Origin: Mesorhizobium sophorae
GTDB taxonomy: Bacteria > Pseudomonadota > Alphaproteobacteria > Rhizobiales > Rhizobiaceae
Assembly: GCF_002270415.1 (NCBI RefSeq)
Contig: NZ_NNRI01000007.1
Location: 620,001 to 684,000 of the forward strand
DNA length: 64,000 nucleotides
Direction: 5' to 3'
The notes below the pieces were generated by a model, which searched no databases, was not told the DNA's origin, and was given only the letters and a program-made list of their open reading frames with translations. The position numbers were made by a program, and so were the translations under genes. Below are positions 32,719 through 40,203 of the stretch, in pieces. Each line of letters begins with the position of its first letter. The stretch's first letter is position 1.

Positions 32719-33558
32719 GTGGCGCTCAAGACAAAACTTTTGCTGATCATCCTCGATGGCGTCCCCTACAGGAACTGGCGCCGGCTGATGGGCAATCTCG
32801 AGGGCTGGGTGCAATCGGGCGAGGCAAGCGTCTGGAAGATGCGCTCGGTGCTGCCGTCGACCTCCGCCTGCTGCTACGCCTCGATCCACACCGGGGTTTC
32901 GCCGCAGGTGCATGGCATCCTGTCCAACGAGAACCGGTTCCGCGTCGAACAACCCGACATCTTCTCCGAAGTCAGCAAGGCTGGCGGCAAGACGGGTGCG
33001 GTGACCCATTCCTATTGGTCGGAATTCTTCCGCGCCTATCCCTTCGACCTGGTCGAGGACATGGAATTCGACGAGCCGGGTGGACCGATCACGCATGGCC
33101 GGTTCCACACCATGACCGGCTACAACCTTCGCAACCAGATGACGCCGAGCGACGTCGATTTGTTCGCGACGCTGACCATGCTAACCAGGCGCCACGGCAT
33201 CGATTACGGCATACTGCACACCTGCACGCTGGACTCGATGGGCCACCGCTTCGGCCATGACTGTCACGAGATGGATCATGCCGTCTATGCTATGGACGGC
33301 ATGCTGGCGGCCTTCCTGCCGCGCTGGATCGAGGCTGGCTACGAGGTGATGGTCACCGCCGACCACGGCCAGACCGATCGCGGCCATCATGGCGGCCATG
33401 ACGACGAGATGCAGGATTTCGCGCTGTATTATTTCGGGCCCGGCAAGGGACCGCAGGCCGACATGCTGCTCGACCAGCTGCAACTGGCGCCGACCATCTT
33501 GGGCCGCCTCGGCGTGCCGGTGCCGGCGACAATGAAGGCGAAGTCTTTCCTGGACTGA
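32719..33558 (+). CDS. Alkaline phosphatase-fold phosphodiesterase/nucleotide pyrophosphatase-like
   Basis: A 279-residue protein of the alkaline phosphatase superfamily, nucleotide pyrophosphatase/phosphodiesterase branch. Metal-binding positions fit the fold: ILDGVPYRNW (first Asp), LPSTSACCYASIHTGVSP (Ser/Thr nucleophile region), DSMGHRFGHD (Asp and His) and VTADHGQTDRGHHGG (Asp-His pair). It lacks a signal peptide and the C-terminal extensions of secreted NPPs, so it is probably cytosolic. It starts with GTG, with AGGGAG upstream. It follows the ABC transporter cluster; hydrolysis of an imported phosphodiester or phosphonate is possible but unproven. Confidence 0.78.
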   Translation: MALKTKLLLIILDGVPYRNWRRLMGNLEGWVQSGEASVWKMRSVLPSTSACCYASIHTGVSPQVHGILSNENRFRVEQPDIFSEVSKAGGKTGAVTHSYWSEFFRAYPFDLVEDMEFDEPGGPITHGRFHTMTGYNLRNQMTPSDVDLFATLTMLTRRHGIDYGILHTCTLDSMGHRFGHDCHEMDHAVYAMDGMLAAFLPRWIEAGYEVMVTADHGQTDRGHHGGHDDEMQDFALYYFGPGKGPQADMLLDQLQLAPTILGRLGVPVPATMKAKSFLD

Positions 33559-33611
33559 AGGGGTGCCGGCGACGCACGCCAACATTGAAAATAAATAGCG
33601 AACGCCGACGC

Positions 33612-33665
33612 CGCCCCTCATCCGCCTGCCGACACCTTCCTTCGGTACGGGAACGTGGAGAAGGG
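33612..33665. repeat. Fragment resembling a dispersed rhizobial intergenic repeat
   Basis: The stretch beginning CGCCCCTCATCCGCCTGCCG and ending CGTGGAGAAGGG resembles the dispersed CCCCTCATCC...GGGGAGAAGG element that I associate with Mesorhizobium intergenic regions. The central hairpin is degenerate here. It lies upstream of the sigma-factor gene. Confidence 0.4.
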
Positions 33666-33697
33666 ATGGTCTGGCAACCGCCCCACTCTTCGGTTAG

Positions 33698-33721
33698 CCT
33701 CCGCGAATTCCTTGGCGGAGG
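33698..33721 (+). promoter_or_regulatory. Inverted repeat containing the only Shine-Dalgarno-like site of the sigma gene
   Basis: CCTCCGC (33698-33704) is the exact inverse of GCGGAGG (33715-33721), with a 10-base loop. GGAGG touches the ATG at 33722 without spacing, so it cannot serve that start well and might only be exposed when the hairpin is open. This could limit sigma-factor translation. Confidence 0.35.
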
Positions 33722-33781
33722 ATGAACCTTTTTGGACCGATCAGCGACAGAGCAGACAGGAGCCAGGCGGCTCGACCGGCC

Positions 33782-34348
33782 ATGACGGCAGCGACGGAGA
33801 CCGATCGCGCGCTTGTCGACCGGGTCGCGAAGGGCGACCGTGCCGCCGTGCGGCTCCTGTTCATGCGTCACCACGCGCGGGTCTATCGCTTCGTGGCGCG
33901 CCAGACGGGATCGGAAATGATGGCAGACGATATCGCGAACGAGGTGTTCCTCGAACTGTGGCGGCAAGCGCCAGGCTTCGAAGGACGCTCCGAAGTCTCG
34001 ACATGGCTGCTCGGCATCGCCCGGTTCAAGGCGCTGTCTTCGCTGCGCAAGAAAAAGGAAGACTGGATCGACGACGAGGCTGCCGCTGCGGTGCCCGACA
34101 GCGCCGACACGCCGGAAGTCGTCACCATGAAGGAAGACAAGGCCGCCGCCTTGCGGCGCTTCGTCGACGCCTTGCCGGAAGAGCACCGCACGGTGATCGA
34201 CCTTGCCTATTATCATGGGCAGTCGGTGGGCGAGATCGGCGAGGTGCTCGGCATTCCGGTCGCGACCGTCAAGACCCGAATGTTCTACGCCCGCAAGAAA
34301 CTCGGCGAGGCCCTGAAGGCCGCCGGTTACGACAGGGGGTGGCCATGA
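33782..34348 (+). CDS. ECF-type RNA polymerase sigma factor
   Basis: A sigma-70 family protein of group 4 with region 2 (LLFMRHHARVYRFVARQTGS, DIANEVFLELWRQAPGFEGRSEVSTWLLGIARFKAL pattern) and region 4 (ALPEEHRTVIDLAYYHGQSVGEIGEVLGIPVATVKTRMFYARKKL), lacking regions 1.1 and 3. From the ATG at 33782 it is 188 residues; an in-frame ATG at 33722 would add 20 poorly conserved residues and abuts its Shine-Dalgarno site, so the start is uncertain. It overlaps the anti-sigma gene by 4 bp (ATGA). It should redirect RNA polymerase to a small set of promoters, probably including its own. Confidence 0.88.
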   Translation: MTAATETDRALVDRVAKGDRAAVRLLFMRHHARVYRFVARQTGSEMMADDIANEVFLELWRQAPGFEGRSEVSTWLLGIARFKALSSLRKKKEDWIDDEAAAAVPDSADTPEVVTMKEDKAAALRRFVDALPEEHRTVIDLAYYHGQSVGEIGEVLGIPVATVKTRMFYARKKLGEALKAAGYDRGWP

Positions 34349-35013
34349 GCGCCGCTGAAAAGATGTCGCGCCGCGACGAAATGGAAACGCTGCTGCCGTT
34401 CTATCTGAACGGCTCGCTGGAAGGTTCGGACCTGGAAGCCGTCGAGGAATGGCTGGCCAGCGATCCCGCGGCGCTGGCCGCCCTTGGCGAGGCCGAAGCC
34501 GAATTCTCCGGCACCACCGCCGCCAACGAAGCGATCCGCCCGCCGGCCGATGCGCTGAGCCGCTTCGCCAAAGTGCTCGACGCCGAGGCCGGACCTGCAC
34601 GCGCGCAGGCGGGCGCGTCCTGGCTGGCGCAGGCATGGGGCCGCTTCATGGCGGTGCCGGTCGGTGTCGCCTGGGCGGCGGCCGCGGTTCTGCTGGCGCT
34701 GATCATCGTGCAGTCGTTTGTTCAGCCCGGCGGCAAGGGCAAGGATTTCGAGATTGCCGGTGCGGAAGGCGATCTGGCGAAAATGCCGTTCGCCCTGGTC
34801 AAGTTCAAGCCGGATGCGAAGATGTCGGACATTTCGGGCTTTTTGGGCAACAACGGGCTGAAGATCATCGGCGGACCGACCGCCGATGGCGTGTTCCTGC
34901 TTGGTATTCCCGCTGACAACGCCGCCGACTACGCTAAGCAGCTCGGCCTTATTGCCGCCCAGCCCTTCACCGAGACTGTGATCGAGGGAAGGAAACCTGT
35001 TGATGGCGGCTGA
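34345..35013 (+). CDS. Membrane anti-sigma factor with subtilisin-propeptide-like outer domain
   Basis: A 222-residue single-pass membrane protein. Residues 1-75 form an acidic helical region (MSRRDEMETLLPFYLNGSLE, VEEWLASDPAALAALGEAE) like the cytosolic anti-sigma domains that hold ECF factors, without a zinc HxxxCxxC motif. Residues about 103-123 are one transmembrane helix. The outer part (148-213; FALVKFKPDAKMSDISGFL, IIGGPTADGVFLLGIP) looks like the beta-alpha-beta propeptide fold of fervidolysin/I9 type, whose hallmark is E/F-x-LVKFKP. The downstream protease has an analogous domain. The gene overlaps the sigma gene by 4 bp and the protease gene by 11 bp. Anti-sigma function is inferred from position and layout. 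Confidence 0.75.
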   Translation: MSAAEKMSRRDEMETLLPFYLNGSLEGSDLEAVEEWLASDPAALAALGEAEAEFSGTTAANEAIRPPADALSRFAKVLDAEAGPARAQAGASWLAQAWGRFMAVPVGVAWAAAAVLLALIIVQSFVQPGGKGKDFEIAGAEGDLAKMPFALVKFKPDAKMSDISGFLGNNGLKIIGGPTADGVFLLGIPADNAADYAKQLGLIAAQPFTETVIEGRKPVDGG

Positions 35014-36445
35014 GGCGGCGGTCATTCGATTTGCGGCAATCCTGGCGGCGGCGATGACAATCGCCGCCGTGCCTGCGTCGGCGCAGACCAACGCCCCCAA
35101 CCCCGATCCGACGAAAATCGACTGCAGCGACGCGAGCAATGCGGCAAGCGCCGACTGCGCCAAGGATGGCCGCAACACAACGGGCGGATCGGGCGCGGCG
35201 CAGTCCGGCGCTGTCTTCCTGCCAGCCCTGATCGTCGATCTGTTCCCCAATCCGGTTGCGCCCCCGGCACCGCCCCCGACGCCACGGCCGGACCCGGCGG
35301 AGCCGCCTGCCGACAATCAAGCCGGCCCACCTCCCGGTGGCCCGATCGTCTCGCCGACCGATCTCATCGCCATTCAGCCGCCGCGCGCGGTGGCCGGCGA
35401 TTTCGTGCCCGACGAAGTGCTGGTGACTGTCGATGGCGATGCCGGCGCCGTGCAGCAGATCGCCGCGTCCTTCGGCCTCGAGGTGCGCTCGCAGCGACAG
35501 TCGCGGCTGCTTGGCACCACGCTGGTGCGGTTCGGCATTCCCGATGGCCGCCCCGTCGGCGTCGTGCTGGCGCAATTGGCTGCCGACGGCCGCACCCAGC
35601 GGCGCGAACCCAACCATGTCTATTCGCTGCAGCAGGCCGCCAGCATCGTCAACTATGCCTTCGAGCGCATCGCGCTCGATTCCAAACAGGCCAGCGGCGA
35701 AAACGTCCGCATCGCGGTGATCGACACTGGCATCGACGACAGCAATCCGGCGCTCTCGGGCGTCATCGCCGGGCAATTCGACGCCATGCCCGACGTGCCT
35801 ATCGAAAAACGCGATCACGGCACTTCGGTCGACGGGCTGATCGCCGGCGTCGGCGCGCTCGAGGGCATGGCGCCCGGCGCCAGGATCTACCACGCCCGCG
35901 CCTTCGAGGGCGGCAAGTCGACCATGGACGTCATCCTGTCGGCGCTCGACTGGGCGGCGAGCCAGGACGTGCGCATCATCAACATGAGCTTCGTCGGACC
36001 GAAGAACGACCTGCTCGGCGTTGCCTGCCGCAATGCGCGGGCGCTCGGCATCGTGCTGGTCGCCGCCGCCGGCAACAACGGGCCGAAGGCGCCCTATGGC
36101 TACCCGGCGGCCTTCGACGGCGTCATCGCGGTGACCGCCACCGACGCCAAGGACGGGCTGATGCCGCAGGCCAATCGCGGTGCCTATGTCTTCATCTCGG
36201 CGCCTGGCGTCGAGATGGTGGCGCCGAGCGGCGCCGGCTCGGACGTGGTCACCGGCACCTCGTTCGCGGCAGCGATCGTCACCGGCGCCATTGCCAATCT
36301 CATCCATGCCGCGCCCGACCGCTCGGCCGACGGCATCGAGAAGGCGCTGGCGGCAACGGCCAGGGATCTCGGCCCCAAGGGCCGCGACAATGATTTCGGC
36401 TACGGCCTGCTCGACATCAAGGCCGCCGAGGCGGCGAAGGAGTAG
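35003..36445 (+). CDS. Secreted subtilisin-like (S8) serine protease
   Basis: A 480-residue protease with a signal peptide (FAAILAAAMTIAAVPASA), a Cys-containing linker, a proline-rich stretch (85-113), a propeptide-like domain (about 136-208) and an S8 catalytic domain (about 233-475). The triad is visible: Asp241 in AVIDTGID, His272 in RDHGTSVDGLIAG and Ser420 in TGTSFAAAIVTG, with oxyanion Asn358 in AAAGNNG. It should act in the periplasm or outside the cell. It overlaps the anti-sigma gene by 11 bp, so sigma, anti-sigma and protease are co-translated. Candidate roles are regulated proteolysis of the anti-sigma ectodomain or of another envelope protein. Confidence 0.88.
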   Translation: MAAEAAVIRFAAILAAAMTIAAVPASAQTNAPNPDPTKIDCSDASNAASADCAKDGRNTTGGSGAAQSGAVFLPALIVDLFPNPVAPPAPPPTPRPDPAEPPADNQAGPPPGGPIVSPTDLIAIQPPRAVAGDFVPDEVLVTVDGDAGAVQQIAASFGLEVRSQRQSRLLGTTLVRFGIPDGRPVGVVLAQLAADGRTQRREPNHVYSLQQAASIVNYAFERIALDSKQASGENVRIAVIDTGIDDSNPALSGVIAGQFDAMPDVPIEKRDHGTSVDGLIAGVGALEGMAPGARIYHARAFEGGKSTMDVILSALDWAASQDVRIINMSFVGPKNDLLGVACRNARALGIVLVAAAGNNGPKAPYGYPAAFDGVIAVTATDAKDGLMPQANRGAYVFISAPGVEMVAPSGAGSDVVTGTSFAAAIVTGAIANLIHAAPDRSADGIEKALAATARDLGPKGRDNDFGYGLLDIKAAEAAKE

Positions 36446-36458
36446 TCCGCGACAGGGC

Positions 36459-36953
36459 TCAAGCCGCGGTTTGCCGAGGACGCACCAGAAAATAGAATGC
36501 GGCGATGTGCGTGATCATCAGCAGCGGAACATAGATGACCGGGATCGCGTAGGTGGCGCCCAATTCCCCCGCGCGAACGGGAAGGTCGATCTGGACGGCA
36601 TGGTAATAGTCAACGATGAGGTCGACTATCCCGACGAGATTGAAGGCGACGACGAACGCCCAGAACAGCCGAGGTATCCTCACGGTGAGCAGCGCCAGCA
36701 TGGCCAGCACCCCTGTCGCGAAGTCGCCATAGGCGGCGAACACGGCGAAGCTGGCCGGCAGATCGGGGCTGACGACGCCCGGGACGAGGAAGACGAGCCC
36801 GAAGAAGCGGAAGCTGTGCAAGGTAGCAATAGCGCGTTGCGACGCGACCCGGTCCATCGACCTCAGCCACGGCAGACCGTAGGCACTGAGGCAAAGCAGC
36901 CACGCGACATAGCCCAGAACGAGATGGGTTTGGAACAGGAATTCCGTAGACAT
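36459..36953 (-). CDS. Membrane protein of unknown function, about five helices
   Basis: A 164-residue integral membrane protein with hydrophobic segments LVLGYVAWLLCLSAYGL, FRFFGLVFLVPGVV, FATGVLAMLALLTV, LFWAFVVAFNLVGIVDLIVDYYHA and IPVIYVPLLMITHIAAFYFLV. I do not recognise a characterised family. The start at 36953 has a near-perfect AGGAGG five bases upstream; a GTG at 36980 that overlaps the methyltransferase stop would add nine residues. It lies directly downstream of the methyltransferase gene on the same strand and is probably co-transcribed. Confidence 0.7.
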   Translation of the reverse strand: MSTEFLFQTHLVLGYVAWLLCLSAYGLPWLRSMDRVASQRAIATLHSFRFFGLVFLVPGVVSPDLPASFAVFAAYGDFATGVLAMLALLTVRIPRLFWAFVVAFNLVGIVDLIVDYYHAVQIDLPVRAGELGATYAIPVIYVPLLMITHIAAFYFLVRPRQTAA

Positions 36954-36976
36954 TTGGCCTCCTCTCAACGGTTGGT

Positions 36977-37795
36977 TCACGCAGCCTCGAGCACCGCGGT
37001 CAGGACGCCGAGCCGGCCTTCCATCAGATTTCTCCCCAGGTTGGTCGCAAGCTCCGCGAAGTCAGGCCCCATCACCACGCCGAGATTTGGCGAAGGCGGC
37101 GGCCCCGAAACGCGGAGCTGTGCGAACCACGCCTTGGCAACCTCGGTGTCGTCTTGCCATGTCAGTATGCGGAAGCCGGCTGATTCGATCGCCTCGCGCG
37201 TCGCACCGATGGTCATGAGAAAGCTCGTCGCCGGCGTTCGCGCCCATGGGAGCGGGTAGTGTGGCTCGCCCATGGCCAAGACGACGTCGAAGGTGGCAAA
37301 CCTGCCGCCTGGCTTCAGCACGCGCCTAATCCCGCGATAGAGCTGCGCCCGGTCGGAGATGTTCATCGCCACATGCTGCAGCAGCACGATGTCGAAACGG
37401 CCATCATCGAATGGGAGCTCCAGTGCACTGGCGGTCTGGAACGACAGCTGCCCGCTCTGTCCCGTGCGGTCGGTCAGATAACGCGCGGCATCCACGAAAG
37501 GCTCGCTGATATCCACGCCAGTGACCCGGCAACCATAGGTCGCGGCCAGGAAGCGCGCCGGCCCGCCGATGCCCGAACCGACATCCAGCACTGACATGCC
37601 GGCGGCGATCCCCGCCAATTGGGCAAGCTCGGCGGTGGCGGCAAGCCCACGGGTATGAAATTGGTCAAGGGCGCCCAATTGCTGGGGCGTGAGAAGTTGA
37701 TCATCCGGGCCAAGGGCAGCCAGTACCGTCTTCAGCCGCTCAGTCAGGCCGGTCGCGCGATAGTGGTCGCGCACTCCATCAAGTTCATCGGTCAT
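36977..37795 (-). CDS. Class I SAM-dependent methyltransferase
   Basis: A 272-residue protein with the UbiE/sterol-methyltransferase pattern: motif I VLDVGSGIGGPARFLA, acidic loop VTGVDISEPFVDAAR, motif II DGRFDIVLLQHVAMNI and post-motif RRVLKPGGRFATFDVV. The N-terminal LLTPQQLGALDQFHTRG is typical of small-molecule methyltransferases such as sarcosine/dimethylglycine or phosphatidylethanolamine types. Substrate unknown. It is divergent from a LysR gene 78 bp away, which probably regulates it and the membrane protein. Confidence 0.85.
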   Translation of the reverse strand: MTDELDGVRDHYRATGLTERLKTVLAALGPDDQLLTPQQLGALDQFHTRGLAATAELAQLAGIAAGMSVLDVGSGIGGPARFLAATYGCRVTGVDISEPFVDAARYLTDRTGQSGQLSFQTASALELPFDDGRFDIVLLQHVAMNISDRAQLYRGIRRVLKPGGRFATFDVVLAMGEPHYPLPWARTPATSFLMTIGATREAIESAGFRILTWQDDTEVAKAWFAQLRVSGPPPSPNLGVVMGPDFAELATNLGRNLMEGRLGVLTAVLEAA

Positions 37796-37873
37796 TGCAA
37801 GATGTCTCCAGGCTTCACCTCCTACCTAAGCCCGCTTCCATAATTCGACTATCCGCTGTAATCACAACAGCCC

Positions 37874-38782
37874 ATGAAGCAGAACTACACAGTCCGACAC
37901 GGTGCGCTGGAGGGCGTCGAGGCGTTCCTGGCTGTCGCCAGGCACCGCAACTTCCGCCGTGCCGCCGCGGACCTCGGCGTGACACCGTCCGCCGTGAGCC
38001 AGGCGGTGCGCGCGCTGGAAGCGCGTATGGGCACGGCGCTGTTCGTCCGCACGACGCGCAGCGTCGGCTTGACCGAGCCTGGCCAACGGTACCTCGACCG
38101 TGCCGGCCCTGCCTTCGAGGAACTCGTCGCTGCCGGCGAGGCGGTGCGCGACGCCAGCCAGCGGCCGACCGGGCTGCTGCGCCTGTCCGTGCCCCGCGCC
38201 GTCGTGCCGTTGATCCTGGAGCCGATGATCGCATCGTTCTGCCGAGCCTATCCCGAGATCGAGCTGGAGATCGCCGCGAGCGACGAGATGGTCGATCTCG
38301 CGACCGGCGGGTTCGATGCCGGTATCCGCCTTGGCCAGTTCATCGCGGCTGACATGGTGGCGGTGCGGCTCACGCCGCCATTCGCGTTCGTGGTCGTCGG
38401 CAGCCCTGACTATCTCGAGCGCCACGGCCGCCCCCAGCGTGTCGACGACTTGCGCCACCACGCCTGCTTGCGCTTGCGCCGTTCGAACGGCGCGATCGCG
38501 CCCTGGTCCTTCGTCGACGGCAACGAGGCGATCGAGGCGATGGTCTCAGGCCCGTTGATCGCACACGACTATCCGACGCTGCTCGGTGCCGCCATGCAGG
38601 GCGTCGGGCTGGCGCAGACGCCTCGACCCGTTGCCGAAGGTCCGATCGCCGAAGGAAAACTTAAGTCGGTACTGGACGACGTTGCCGCCTCGACGCCGGG
38701 CGTCTTCCTCTATCATCACGGCAGGCGCCAGGTCTTGCCGAAGCTGCGCGCCTTCATCGATCACCTCAAATCCCCGGCCTGA
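37874..38782 (+). CDS. LysR-family transcriptional regulator
   Basis: A 302-residue LysR regulator with the winged HTH near the N-terminus (GVEAFLAVARHRNFRRAAADLGVTPSAVSQAVRALEARMGTALFVRTTRS pattern, about residues 14-63) and the effector-binding domain (about 95-300; LLRLSVPRAVVPLILEPM, GFDAGIRLGQFIAADMVAVRL, GVGLAQTPRPVAE). It resembles the AphB/CrgA subgroup that often controls a divergent operon, here the methyltransferase-membrane protein pair. The 78-bp shared promoter region is short, so its operator must overlap both promoters. Confidence 0.85.
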   Translation: MKQNYTVRHGALEGVEAFLAVARHRNFRRAAADLGVTPSAVSQAVRALEARMGTALFVRTTRSVGLTEPGQRYLDRAGPAFEELVAAGEAVRDASQRPTGLLRLSVPRAVVPLILEPMIASFCRAYPEIELEIAASDEMVDLATGGFDAGIRLGQFIAADMVAVRLTPPFAFVVVGSPDYLERHGRPQRVDDLRHHACLRLRRSNGAIAPWSFVDGNEAIEAMVSGPLIAHDYPTLLGAAMQGVGLAQTPRPVAEGPIAEGKLKSVLDDVAASTPGVFLYHHGRRQVLPKLRAFIDHLKSPA

Positions 38783-38818
38783 GACGCCGGCCAACTGTCG
38801 TTCGGAGTTGTCCGGTCC

Positions 38819-39841
38819 CTAGGCCGGCGCACCGGCGACTGAGCCTCGGACCACCAGGTCGACCGGCCAGACCTCGCCGCGGGCGCCCTCTTCCAGTCCA
38901 GAAATCCGCGCTGCCAGCCGCTCGGCGACGCGCGCGCCGGCGAGACGGATCGACGAGCGCGTCGTCGACAGCGGCACGGAGAAGTTCTCCGGCCTCAGCC
39001 AGGGGAAAACGTCGTCATGGGCGATCAGCGATATGTCGCCTGGAATGGTCAGGCCGAGATCGCGCACCGCGCGCACCACGCCCAGCGCCATGATCAGGCT
39101 GGAGCAGACGATTGCTGTCGGCGCATCGCCCGCCTCCAGCAAGCGCCTGGTGGCGCGATAGCCGTTCTCTTCGGTCATGACCACCGAGCAGACATGGCGT
39201 TCGCCCAATGCCAGCCCGCTCGCCGCCAATGCCCGGCGCACGCCGCGCTCGCGATGGATGGCAAAGGTCTCGCGGTCGTCACCGTTGATCAGCGCCAGCC
39301 GCCGGTGGCCGAGCTGGATGAGCAGCCGCGATGCCTCGTGAAAGGCGCCTTCATTGTCGATGTCGGTGAAAGGATAGTCGAAATCAAAGCCTTCGCTGCG
39401 GCCATGGACGATGAAGGGAATGCCGAGCGTGTTGACCAGCCCCACGCGGCGGTCGGCGGGCCTCGGCGAGGAGATATAGACGGCGTCGACCTGCCGGTTG
39501 GCGACGATGCGCCGGTAGGTCGTTTCCTGGTCGTCGGCGTCGGCCGGCGACAGCACCAGGTCCAATTCATGCGAGCGGGCATAGTCGCCGAGGCCGGATA
39601 GGAACTCGACGAAATGCGGATCGATATCGACGGACGCACCGGTCGGCAGGACATAGCCGATCATTCCGGTCTTGCCCGTCGCCAGCCGGCGCGCGCTGGG
39701 GTTGGGGCGATAGCCATGGCGCTTGGCGGCGTCCATCACCCGCCGGCGCGTCTCCTCGTTGACCTCGGGATAGCCGTTCAAGGCACGGCTTACCGTGGTC
39801 TGCGAAAGCGCCAGCATATGGGCGAGCTGCTTGAGGTTCAC
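38819..39841 (-). CDS. aglR: LacI-family repressor of the alpha-glucoside operon
   Basis: A 340-residue LacI/GalR regulator: N-terminal HTH and hinge (LKQLAHMLALSQTTVSRALNGYPEVNEETRRRV pattern, then YRPNPSARRLATGKTGMIGYVLP) and a periplasmic-binding-like sugar domain. It starts with GTG at 39841, with GGAGG six bases upstream. It is divergent from aglE, the order seen in rhizobial agl loci. Two AAAGCGCTTT palindromes lie in the shared intergenic region; their CG-centred form suits LacI proteins with this hinge. An alpha-glucoside such as sucrose, maltose or trehalose, or a derivative, is the likely inducer. Confidence 0.85.
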   Translation of the reverse strand: MNLKQLAHMLALSQTTVSRALNGYPEVNEETRRRVMDAAKRHGYRPNPSARRLATGKTGMIGYVLPTGASVDIDPHFVEFLSGLGDYARSHELDLVLSPADADDQETTYRRIVANRQVDAVYISSPRPADRRVGLVNTLGIPFIVHGRSEGFDFDYPFTDIDNEGAFHEASRLLIQLGHRRLALINGDDRETFAIHRERGVRRALAASGLALGERHVCSVVMTEENGYRATRRLLEAGDAPTAIVCSSLIMALGVVRAVRDLGLTIPGDISLIAHDDVFPWLRPENFSVPLSTTRSSIRLAGARVAERLAARISGLEEGARGEVWPVDLVVRGSVAGAPA

Positions 39842-39859
39842 AGGAGGCCTCCGCGCCTC

Positions 39860-39869
39860 AAAGCGCTTT
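39860..39869. promoter_or_regulatory. Candidate AglR operator 1 (AAAGCGCTTT)
   Basis: A perfect 10-bp palindrome 19 bp upstream of the aglR start codon. The same core occurs upstream of aglE at 40081-40090. A CG-centred palindrome of this kind is the standard LacI/GalR-family operator form; at this place it would give autoregulation. Confidence 0.6.
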
Positions 39870-40078
39870 TAATTCGATTGGATCCGAGCGTCACGCGGGA
39901 CGCAGCGATTTGAAGACAAGCATAGGCGCGCTTTGGGCGAGTTTGAAACAAAAATTGCTGCTGCACCGCCATAAATACATGCTGCAGCGCACTTTTTACA
40001 CGTCGCCAGCTCAAAATTAAATCGATTAGTCGGTCACCCTCTTGACTTCCGAGCGATTCAATGGCGAGATCAAAAAAG

Positions 40079-40092
40079 CCAAAGCGCTTTGG
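40079..40092. promoter_or_regulatory. Candidate AglR operator 2 (CCAAAGCGCTTTGG)
   Basis: A perfect 14-bp palindrome containing the same AAAGCGCTTT core as the site near aglR, 112 bp upstream of aglE. A TTGACT hexamer at 40042-40047 may be the -35 element of the aglE promoter, which would put the operator at or just downstream of the transcription start, a classical repressor position. Confidence 0.65.
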
Positions 40093-40203
40093 AAGACTCT
40101 TCGAAAGGTTGCGGTTCCTTTCCGACTGAGTCACAGTCCTGCGGCGTCGGCGGGCGGAATGGAGGTTCCGTCCGGTGTTTGTGGCCCACTGGGAGGAATA
40201 CCG

